Both the position numbers and the translations under genes were made by a program. This document shows positions 36,775-47,000 of a DNA stretch of 64,000 nt, one piece after another (the first letter of the stretch is position 1; every line of letters begins with the position of its first letter). The notes beneath the pieces were generated by a model, which was given only the letters and a program-made list of their open reading frames with translations, was not told the DNA's origin and made no database searches. The stretch is from Hirundichthys speculiger (Eukaryota; Chordata; Actinopteri; Beloniformes; Exocoetidae), in contig JAGFBZ010000169.1 of the NCBI GenBank assembly GCA_018398805.1, forward strand, positions 382,501 to 446,500, given 5' to 3'.

Positions 36775-37154
36775 CACTGCAAAAATTCAAAATCTTACCA
36801 AGTATATTTTTATAATTTCTAGTCAAAATATCTCATCACTCTTAATATAAGACACAATCACCTAAAGAGTAACATTTCAGTGAGATATAGGAGCTTGTTT
36901 TTAGACAGTTTATCTTGAAAACATCTTGTTTTGAGTCGTATCTCAGATGAAACAAGTTTTTTTTACATGTTATAAGATTTTTAAGCTAATTTAAAGATCT
37001 TCTCAGGCTTAAATATATTGTCTTATTTCAAGAAATCTTATTAAGTGAATTTTCACTTGTTCCATTGGCAGATTTTTTTTTGCTCATTACAAGTTAAAAA
37101 TGTCTTGTATTAATCTTTTTTTTACTTATTTTTTGAGTAGCCTTTTTTACAGTG
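36775..37154. mobile_element. MITE of the CACTG family, copy 2
   Basis: It starts CACTGCAAAAATTCAAAATC, like the element at 26026, and ends TTTTTTACAGTG. TA is present on both sides (36773-36774, 37155-37156). The first 130 bases match the 26-kb copy closely, while the centre differs. From 37157 to about 37524 a further AT-rich stretch ends TTTTACAGTG, probably a second element of the family in tandem. Confidence 0.75.
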
Positions 37155-37765
37155 TACCAAGAAAAAAACTTACATTTAGAAGCGTTAGATATTTTTTTCT
37201 TGTTTTAATAATTACTGTCTTATTTTAAGTCTTCAATTTAATCAGTATAATCTTATATCACGTAATACTTTACTTTTTTTGTCTCAATCCTAAAATGAGA
37301 CAATTAACACTTAAAATAAGATGTATTACGTTTTTTCCTCCTCATCAAAATAAATCTTGTTTTAACAAACTATACCTTTCTTAAATCTAGAAACTAGTGT
37401 TCCTACAATCTTAATTTAAGAAATCTTACCAAATGAAATGGACAGATTTTTTTTCATTTGTTTTAAGAACCTTTTTCCTCAGTTTTAGTGTTTTTATCTT
37501 GTTTAAGACCTCCTGTTTTACAGTGTTGTGGTTCTGATAGCAACAGGTATTTCTGATGGAGGGAAAAAACACCGGCAGGGAGGCTGGACGGAGGAGACAG
37601 GAAAACATTCAGAAATAGAAGAAAAAGAAAGAAAAATGAAAGGTAGAGTGAATTAGTGAGCGGGCGAACGACAACTGAGTGACCTTAAAAGGCCACGCGC
37701 TCGTGCTGGCGGATAAGAGGCCGAGTGAATGGGGGCTTTGGGGTTATCTCTGTGAGGCGCTGCTG
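37155..37765. other. AT-rich MITE-like tail then fhl2 upstream DNA
   Basis: 37157-37524 resembles the MITE next to it. At 37523 TGTTGTGGTTCTGATAGCAA repeats the sequence at 36728-36747 with one change, so the pair of MITEs sits between two copies of a roughly 20-bp host sequence. From about 37.6 kb the DNA becomes GC-richer towards the fhl2 promoter. Confidence 0.45.
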
Positions 37766-37969
37766 TATTTATAGACCATCTCAAAAAAGGAATCCCCCCC
37801 CACACCCCCCCATCCCCCCCCCCGCCCCCCCCGCCTCCATCGCCCCTCCTCCGTTTTCAATTAGCCGGCGGTGGGCGGAGCAAAGCAATCAGGAGTAACT
37901 CCGGCTCCTCCAGCCTCCTCCCTCAGTCTGCCCAGACTCACCAGAGGCTCGCGCTCCTCAGACGGGAAG
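37763..37969 (+). promoter_or_regulatory. fhl2: Probable fhl2 promoter and non-coding first exon
   Basis: A TATA-like and MEF2-like motif GTATTTATAG stands at 37765-37774 (MEF2 consensus YTAWWWWTAR, one mismatch). It is followed by C-runs and a GC-rich stretch that ends in GACGGGAAG with a good splice donor GTAAGAG at 37970. The next acceptor in phase with an fhl2 leader is TCTGTCTCTCAG at 40841-40852, 20 bases before the fhl2 ATG. This is inference from motif layout; FHL2 being muscle-enriched makes a MEF2-like site plausible. Other first exons may exist. Confidence 0.45.
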
Positions 37970-39263
37970 GTAAGAGCCAGCGCTGCTCCATCCCTCCATC
38001 CCTCCATCCCTCCATCCCTCTTTTCTCTCCACCGGTCTTCATTCACCGTGTCACCCGTCCATCCTCCACCTGCTCGTCATCTTCCTCTTTTCCCACCTGC
38101 ACACTCAGCTCACCTCTCCTCCACCTGTCCTCCGTCACCCCCCCCCCACGTTTCTGTTGGGTCGACCCATTGACCCCAGACCTCCTCCTGCAGGCTCTTC
38201 TTTTATTCCCTTCTTTTTTATTTAAAAAGAGTCGATGACGTCTGTTCTGTTTCTTTCCTTTTATGTGGCTTCGCAGCGACTGATTCACATTAAAGCATTT
38301 TTGTCATGATGCAATTTAGAGTTAATTCCTGCCATGACACTTTTATTACATGTGCATGTCTTCTGATCTTTATATAATAAAAGGAAAAAAGAAAACGCAG
38401 CGTTTCCATTTACTTCACTTCCTGAGCTCAGATTACCTCGAATGTGTGTTGTGGTGCGAGATTTAATTAAAACATTTAGGGCTTTTTCTGGGATTTTTCT
38501 TTTTACTTTCAACTCCATTGTTCCATTTCGAGGCTTTTGTTTAATTTATAAAAAGTTTCATATTAATTGTAAGGATAGAAAGGAAAGAAAGAAACTGTTT
38601 CTGACTGCTAAAGGGGTTTAAATTTCTTGATATGGATGGAAAAAAAAAAAAAACAATGGGCATCATGAAAACATCTGGAAACATAACTTAAAAGCTGCAG
38701 GCTGCAGGTTTTTCCAATTTCTTGCTTCCTCCAAAACTTTATATATTTAAATAAATAAAAAAAAACAACTCAACCTTTCAAACTGCAGTTCACAGAGACT
38801 GAGCTCGGTTTTCTACATTTTCAAAGACGGACATGACGTCATCAGGAGCTGGAACGTTCTGAGCAGTTGCTGTTTAAAAGGCCACAGCTCAGTCCGTCTC
38901 CCAGATGGGGGACATCAAAGAGACCCCCCCCCCCCCCCCAAAAAAAAAAAAAAAAAAAAAAAAAAGGCTGTCAAACAGCTGTGCGGATCGCCGGTGGTTT
39001 TATTTGCGGCAGCTCAGATTATCCCTTTGTATTTTTAGGGGTCGGATAAATCCTGGTGTAAGTGGCAGACAATGAGGGGGGGGGGCGGAGTTTAGAGTCG
39101 AGCTGACAGGTGGATTAGAAGCTTCATCTTCAGCCGCCTCCGATGGCGGCAACGTCACAGATCACCCTCGGGACATTTTTGCACAGTGATCAGGAATGAT
39201 TGAGGGAATAGAAAACTAAAACAAAAGCAGACAGAATAGAGACGTAACAGTCCAAGAGACACT
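37970..39263 (+). other. fhl2 leader intron, first part
   Basis: Holds a CCATCCCTC microsatellite (about 37988-38020), several A-runs (38640-38653, 38940-38965) and a C-run. No exon or regulatory element is claimed. Confidence 0.4.
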
Positions 39264-39269
39264 CAGATG

Positions 39270-39495
39270 TATGGAGCCCCGTTTGGGTCATAATTCAATG
39301 AATAAATGAGTCTATTATTATGAAATACGTATCCATTATTATGAAATGTTTCCCATTATTATGAAAATGGTTTCGTTTTTCATAAGAATGAGCTTTTACA
39401 TAATAATGAATACGTATTTTATAATAATAAATGGCTGTATTTCATAATAATAGACTCATTTATTCATTTAATTATGACCCAAACGGGGCTCCATA
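39270..39495. mobile_element. 6-bp-TSD transposon family, short copy
   Basis: 226 bp with perfect inverted ends TATGGAGCCCCGTTTGGGTC, an almost complete fold-back structure. It is flanked by CAGATG on both sides (39264-39269, 39496-39501). It lacks the internal GGGCGGGACCAGTGGTTGAC block of the longer copies, so it is an internal deletion derivative. Confidence 0.85.
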
Positions 39496-39523
39496 CAGAT
39501 GACTACAATTCTTGATCAAAAGA

Positions 39524-40294
39524 TATGGAGCCTCGTTTGGTTCATAATTCAATGAATAAATGAGTCTATTATTATGAAATACAGCCATTTATTATTATAA
39601 AATACGTATCCATTATTATGAAATATTTCCCATTATTATGAAAAAATGTAATTATTATAAAATATACTTTAATTATTATTTAATCTTAGTTTAATGCATA
39701 ATTTATTTCAGAATGACTTTTTTTTTTTAATCTAAGAATGAGCTTTTACATAATAATGACATTTTGCCAGTGGGCGGGACCAGTGGTTGACCTGCACGCT
39801 CATTGGCTGATCCTTCTCCATTCTACGCTCTGACATCGACTAGTTTCGGCCGTGAGGTCCCGTTAGCAGCGGGCCGTGGCGTCATCAAGGTGCGCTCCTA
39901 GTCCGATTGTAGCTATGGCAGCTTGGACTGAACTACGGGAAACCTTGACGTTTCTTAGTCGATGTCAACTTTTAACCGTAAACTGAGGTGCATTCTGCCC
40001 CCTACTGGCCTGGAGTATAACTACACCTCTCGCTCACTATCGATATTCACCGTTCTGTTGCTTATGCCTGAATGAAAGAGCAGCCAATCACATAAATGGC
40101 TCCGCCCTCTCTGCTGTGATTGACACACTAATTATTCTTATGAAAAACAAAGCCATTATTATGTAAAAGCTCATTCTTATGAAAAACGAAACCATTATCA
40201 TAAAAACGGGAAATATTTCATAATAATAAACGCCTGTATTTCATAATAATAGACTCATTTATTCATTGAATTATGACCCAAACGGGACTCCGTA
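39524..40294. mobile_element. 6-bp-TSD transposon family, long copy in fhl2 leader intron
   Basis: 771 bp with ends TATGGAGCCTCGTTTGGTTC and AACGGGACTCCGTA. The interior has ATTATTATGAAATA-type repeats in both orientations and a single-copy-like block from GCCAGTGGGCGGGACCAGTG to about 40130. The right flank is CAGATGACTAG, equal to the flank on both sides of the short copy just upstream, while the left flank is not CAGATG. Two tandem copies thus share one outer duplication. Confidence 0.82.
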
Positions 40295-40414
40295 CAGATG
40301 ACTAGTATCCTTAGTCGAAAGAGAGACAGAGAGAGGGAGAATCTAAATGTAGGCGGGATAACAGAGGACTTAACGAACCGACCGCAGGCAGCTGCTGATC
40401 GTGAGCGACGATTA

Positions 40415-40416
<2 letters not shown>

Positions 40417-40469
<53 letters not shown>

Positions 40470-40494
40470 CTGGGGGGGGGGGGGGGGGGGGGGG
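40417..40494. repeat. Long G homopolymer, interrupted once by CT
   Basis: About 78 bases of almost pure G (one CT at about 40470). It could form G-quadruplex DNA but its length is doubtful in any assembly. A 15-bp GGGCGGGAAGATAGA triplet repeat follows at 40667-40712. Confidence 0.85.
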
Positions 40495-40852
40495 CTGAAC
40501 TTGAAACACCCACGTACACAATGAGGGGGGCCTCTGACACCTGGTGCTGACAGTTGGAGGTGAGACGACGGCGTGGGCGTCGGTATGTGGCGAAGCTGTC
40601 TCTGAGCAGGACTGATAGGAGCTATTTATACCCCCTTCACTGGTCACCGTCCGTGGGATGAGAGAGGGCGGGAAGATAGAGGGCGGGAAGATAGAGGGCG
40701 GGAAGATAGAGGGAGATGAAAGGCAAAAGTTTAAAAAAAAAAAAAAAAAGAAACATGGAAAAATACTGCCATCTCACAGTTTGGAGCAGGATCTCAAAGA
40801 GACACAATGAACTTCAGGCAGATTAACCCGTCCTCGCTCTTCTGTCTCTCAG

Positions 40853-41028
40853 GTGACTGAACCCGAGTCAACATGACCGAGCGCTACGACTGCCACTACT
40901 GCAAGGAGTCCCTGTTCGGGAAGAAGTACGTCCTCCGGGAGGAGAACCCGTACTGCGTGAAATGCTACGAAAGCCTGTACTCCAACAGCTGCGAGGACTG
41001 CAAGAAGCCCATCGGGTGCAACACCAGA
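40853..41028 (+). CDS. fhl2: fhl2 coding exon 1 (with 20-base leader)
   Basis: The exon opens after TCTGTCTCTCAG. ATG is at 40873 in the context AGTCAACATGA. It encodes residues 1-52, MTERYDCHYCKESLFGKKYV to CKKPIGCNTR, covering the N-terminal half LIM and the first cysteine pair of LIM1 (C40, C43). The donor is GTAAGAG at 41029, phase 0. The ATG is the family start. Confidence 0.96.
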
Positions 41029-44000
41029 GTAAGAGACGCCACAGAAATAAAAAATAAAATTATAATGAAAACACTGCACATATAAAGAATATCGTATCGT
41101 ATCACGATACGATACACGATATTCAGCTCACGATACAATACATGTGTCATTCTTCAACTATGGTAGAATTTGTGTCCTTTACAGGAATAATAGATACAAA
41201 ACACATTTCTTGATTTTTTTGTTCTTGGCACAGTTACTTGACACCAAGAGGAACATACAGAAATTAATTTAAAGGTCAAGTGTTATTTTTACTAAACCAT
41301 GGTTTTATATGTAGGGATTGTGCTATTGTGCGATTGTCCCTTAATCAGATTTTTTGACCTTTAATACCTCTAAATATTGAATTACATTTTGATTTAAAAG
41401 CTAACTTTACAGACAAATGGTACATAAATACGTATTTTAATGAAACATACCGTGTGTTGTAAGATACAGTAGTATTAAATGTCTTTTTTTATAGAAAGAA
41501 CACCTGTCCCTTGGGGTCACTGTCATTTCCATCACACCAAAAAATGTAACTTTAGGGAGGTTTTTTTTTTTTTAAAGGTTTGAACACCTGCAACCATGGT
41601 AACCATGGTAACAGTCAGTCACTGGAGAGCAGAGCTAGCTCCCTGGAAGAATATGAAAGCTGAAAAAAATCAAGATAAATATTTCCCAAACAAAGAATAT
41701 GTTTATTGGTTATCATTTCCAAAAAGCTCATATTTTCTTTAAATTTATAAATAATTATTAAAATAACATTTCACGTTGTATATTTTGTGTATATTTAATG
41801 CTTTAAAACAGAGATTAGCATGCTAATACAACATGAGATTTTTGAAAAAATGTGACACATTGTCATTTCCACAACAGTCATTTCCATCACGTTTTTTATT
41901 GTGATGGAAATTACAATCCTGAAAATAAATATATTTATATATTTGGGATCATTTATGTGTGAAATTTCATGAAATATTTTGAAAACATGAGTTCTGTAAA
42001 TAATTTTGTTTGTAAAACACATTGTTTGTGGTGTGATGGAAATGATCCTTTCCTCTGAATGTTCGACTAAAATAAAAAAAAAATATATAGAATATATTTT
42101 ATCTATGTAATTACATCACAACAGCTACCATAATGTATTTTTACAAATAATGGATAAGTAAAACATATCAAAATATTACCTAAAATATGTGTTTGATTTT
42201 CTAAAAATTTTGGAAACCTAAATTTGACCATAGTTGAAGAATGACCCATATATTGATATTCATCTTACAATACATTTACATAATTTTCTAAAAGATTTTA
42301 AAGGGACAAAGTGATTTTGGTGACATCTTGTGAGTGTTGCAATGACTTTGTTTGAATTAATCTGAACTGAAAGCATCAATTACACATTATATGGCTGACA
42401 GGCAGCTTGCTAATGCTGGACAAAATGAATAAAAGATTTGTTGAGAAGAAAATAGTTTCATTTATTTAAACAGTGCAAATTGTTGCTTGCAAGCTTTTAA
42501 AGGTGGGACACAATGGAGAGTTAAAGTACAGCTAGTAGTCCTTCTTTGGCAGCTTTTTTGGCTTAATACTGAACATATGAGGTAGCTACTAGCCATGCTA
42601 GCTACCAGGTTAAATAAAACCAACCATGGCAGCCAATAATTTCAAGTCTACTTGGAGCAACATTTAAGCCGCCTTAAAACTGCACCATCTGAGCAGAGTA
42701 GCTGGAGGACTTAATGGGACTGAACCCCCGCAGGACACGGAGGTTTAGAAAGGAGCTTAGAATATAGATACCCACGGCTGAAAAACTGATACTCTCCGGG
42801 GAAATAAAATATCGATATATATCGCAGAATCAATAAAATTGCTCAGTTCTTTTTTTTTTTTTATGACTTAAACTTTATTCATTTTTCAAGAACTCAAACA
42901 CAAACAAAACATTTCCACCAGCATTAAATTCCTGTTCTATACATTCTACACATTCCATGTGGAAACACACACACCCAGAACCATGACACCCCCAAATGCA
43001 AAAAAATAAATAAATAAATAAAAATGAAAAAATAAAATAATTAAATAATAAAATTAAATTAAATTAAATAAAAAAAAAAATTAAATAAATAAAAAAAAAA
43101 AAAAAAAAAAAAAAAAAACTATCACAATCAGAGTTTCACAGCACCACAGTAAATTCAGACATTTAAGTTTGTTTCCTGAGCTGGAGACATCACCGAGTCT
43201 ACATACAGAAGGTATTTGGACCACTTTCTATTATAATCATCCACTCTATTTAACAATCTAAATGACAATCTCTCAAGTGGGGCGAGTCGACTCAAAGAAC
43301 TCTGCCAATGAGAGACCGAAGGCACCGCAGGTTTCTTCCATTCCCTCACTAGCAACTTCCTCCCCTTCATGATAGTAGTCTGTAGGGTTGCCACCCGTTC
43401 CGTAAAATACGGAATTGTCCTTTATTTGAGAAAAAAATGTTGCGTCCCGTATTGAACTAATACAGGACGCGATTTGTCCCGTATTTTCATTAACGCCCCA
43501 ATCACACGTCTGTCACACACATCAACACTAAATTTAACAATAATGAACAAAATAAAATACAGGAAACATTAAGGCCAGCAAAATCTTTGTGGCGGGACAA
43601 CAGGACCCCATAGCTTTATATGTGTGTGTGCCAATCATCTTGTCACTCTCAGCGCCTGGCCCCTCCCTACGCTGTCACGGTTGCCTAGTTACCACAGACG
43701 CCGGTGCTGCGCTGCTACCCGCGCATTTTAAAAATGTCTACCCTGTAGGGTTGCCACCCGTCCCGTAAAATACGGAATTTTCCTTTATTTTCATGACTGG
43801 AAGGTGGCAACCCTAGTAGTCTGATCCCAGTGTGAGAGAGAGGAAGGCAAGTAATTCAAGACTGAAGGGTCTCCGAGAATATAAAGTCTGCTACAAAAGG
43901 GTATAATATGATCAGTAATTTTCTCAATAATTTTGTGAATTGATGACCAGTAATCTTGGATTTTTGGGGCAGGCCCTAGAGTAGATGTACCAATGTACCG

Positions 44001-47000
44001 TTATCCTCCTGACATTTCCAACAAGTTGGAGTATCGGCAACGTCCCACCTTAAAATTGCTCAGCTGTACTTGTGAGTCCTGGTTCTGACTGTGCCACTGT
44101 TGTTCTCGAAGGATCTCTCCTACAAGGACCGACACTGGCACGAGGATTGTTTCAAGTGCTTCCAGTGCAAGCGCTCCCTGGTGGACAAGCCCTTCTCCAC
44201 CAAGGACGAGCAGCTCCTCTGCACCGAGTGCTACTCCAACGAGTATTCCTCCAAGTGCCACGACTGCAAGAAAACCATCATGCCAGGTACAGAAAAGACA
44301 CGCACTAGACTCGACGGGTTTTCAAAGTAAGAGTCTCAGGAAAGATCATGATCACGAGACTTCATTCACCCTCCAAAACCGAATGAAAAAATATCCTGTA
44401 GCAGCTAGTTTCTTCTGAGCTACAGCGAACCTCGAGCCTGAACCCTCAGAGAGTCAGCTTTTGTGTTTTTACTAGGGATGCACATTTTGGATTTTTTTTT
44501 ATGACCGTTAACCGACGCTCTTTAACGATTAATAACCGTTAACCGATAAGATTTAAATGCCCTTCCATGCTGCCATTCCGACATTCCGCCTTTCCGACAT
44601 ACCACCATTTAGACACATCATCATCCCGAAATACCGCTATTCCGACGAAACAAACGTCCCACCATTCCGACCCAGTTGACCCGCCCCGGAGAGTTGGCTG
44701 CTACGATGTTGCGCACGTTGTCGTGGACACTTGCGGACACTTATCAGCTGTGTGTCTACCCAGCATGCTCCGCGTTAACAGGACGGCAGAATTAACTTTC
44801 CAGTACTCATCGATATAGTGACATGTAATTGTCACGTAGCTCTCTGTTGCAAGCGCGGTGAACTAAATGAACTAAATAGTTCATTTTTTGTAATCGACAG
44901 CAGCGACGGCCGTGTTGCCATGTTAGCATGACAGCAGCGACAGTCGTGTTGCCATGTTAGCGTGACAGCAGCGACAGCCGTGTTGCCATGTTAGCGTGAC
45001 AGCAGCGACGACAGCCGTGTTGCCATGTTAGCGTGACAGCAGCGACAGCCGTGTTGCCATGTTAGCGTGACAGCAGCGACAGCCGTGTTGCCATGTTAGC
45101 GTGACAGCAGCGACAGCCGTGTTGCCATGTTAGCGTGACAGCAGCGACAGCCGTGTTGCCATGTTAGCGTGACAGCAGCGACAGTCGTGTTGCCATGTTA
45201 GCGTGACAGCAGCGACAGCTGTTGCGCATGACAGCAGCGACAGCCATGTTGCCATGTTAGCGTGACAGCAGCGACATCCGTGTTGCCATGTTAGCGTGAC
45301 AGCAGCGACAGCCGTGTTGCCATGTTAGCGGGACAGCAGCGACATCCGTGTTGCCATGTTAGCGTGACAGCAGCGACAGCCGTGTTGCCATGTTAGCGTG
45401 ACAGCAACAACAGCCGTGTTGCCATGTTAGCGTGACAGCAGCGACAGTCGTGTTGCCATGTTAGCGTGACAGCAGCGACAGCCGTGTTGCCATGTTAGAG
45501 GGACAGCAGCGACATCCGTGTTGCCATGTTAGCGTGACAGCAGCGACAGCCGTGTTGCCATGTTAGCGCGACAGCAGCGACAGCCGTGTTGCCATGTTAG
45601 CGTGACAGCAGCGACATCCGTGTTGCCATGTTAGCGTGACAGCAGCGACGGCCGTGTTGCCATGTCAGCGTGACAGCCGTGTTGCCATGTTAGCGTGACA
45701 GCAGCGACATCCGTGTTGCCATGTTAGCGTGACAGCAGCGACGGCCGTGTTGCCATGTCAGCGTGACAGCCGTGTTGCCATGTTAGCGTGACAGCAGCGA
45801 CAGCCGTGTTGCCATGTTTGATTGGTTTCCTCAGATACATATCAGGCTCGTTTGTGGTGGATTTTAAATGGGGTTCGCTGGAAACCTGGAACGGTTTTGA
45901 CCGTGCGTGAACTTTGAAAGAGCGTCGTTTACAACTGCCCAAATGAACTCGTTCACGCCCCCCGCTGGTGAAGGAGGAAGAGAGCGCGCTCAGTTCACGT
46001 TCACACAAAATATGAACTAGCTCGTGAACTTTGGTTCAGTGAACGCGTTCAGGTACAACACTGTACAGAACTCCTTTTTGCTCTCTTCATCTTCGCTGTA
46101 AAGTGGGCTGTGATGGGACGCACCTGATGGCATGTGTTGCACCTGTGGACACGCCCCCATGAGTTGATTGAATTACGTAGCTTAAAAACAAAATTGACCG
46201 TTAGTATTAATCGGTTAGAGCTACTGTTAACGGTTAACCATGTGCATCCCTAGTTTTTACAGTTTTAAGGCAGAAAAAGCAACATGACAAAAAGAAAAGA
46301 TGAGCATTTTATTCGCCTCGTCTGGATGCTTTTGTCTCAGATGCATTTTATTCAACGATTTACAAGGATTTAAAACAACAGAGGTTATATATATATACCG
46401 GAAGGATACTCCATCTCCATCATTTCTACTGACGGGAAGCAACTCTCATCAATAAGTTTGACCCTTAAATCAGTGATTCCCAAAGTGTGGGCCGCAGCCC
46501 CCTGGTGGGCCGTCGTGGTACTGCAGGTGGGCCGTGAGAGGTCATTAAAATTAAACAAATGTGTTTTAAATCCTCGATCTTTTTTAAATATGTTTTTAAT
46601 TACTGTAAAATTTTCATGACATGATTAAAAAAAAACATTAAGAAGTAATAAAACAAACCAGTTAAGTGTTATTCTACTGTCATCTTAACTTAATATGACA
46701 AGTGTCACCTTATTTGTTGTCCCCTCACATTAATATCAGATCATGGTTCCTGGTCCTGTATGTTGATCACAGTTGTGATTAAAGGTTTCGGTGGGCTGAG
46801 GAGATTTTTCACATTTTAAATTGGTCCTTGGTGTTCTGAAGTTTGGGAATGGCTGCCTTAAAGAAATGAAAGCAGAAAGGTTTTTCAGAGCTTCGTTATC
46901 AGTAAAACTATTTTTTAAATGGTGCAACAGTCCAGAGGAGAGGAGATGTGTTTCTAATACTGATATAATAATAATAATAAATGAGCAGCTTTCAGAATAC

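Noticed and set aside
36453..36782. Polyproline and polyglycine proteins
   Set aside because: Artefact of the G homopolymer at 36.58-36.65 kb; the same applies at 40.26-40.65 kb.
40849..41079. Minus-strand frame opposite fhl2 coding exon 1
   Set aside because: Shadow of the LIM exon; the + strand translation has all zinc-binding cysteines and splice sites. Similar antisense frames at 44001, 47235 and 49695 were dropped for the same reason.
41029..41084. fhl2 read straight through exon 1 to the stop at 41083 as a 70-residue protein
   Set aside because: A good donor GTAAGAG lies at 41029 and the next four exons complete a 279-residue FHL2 in phase.
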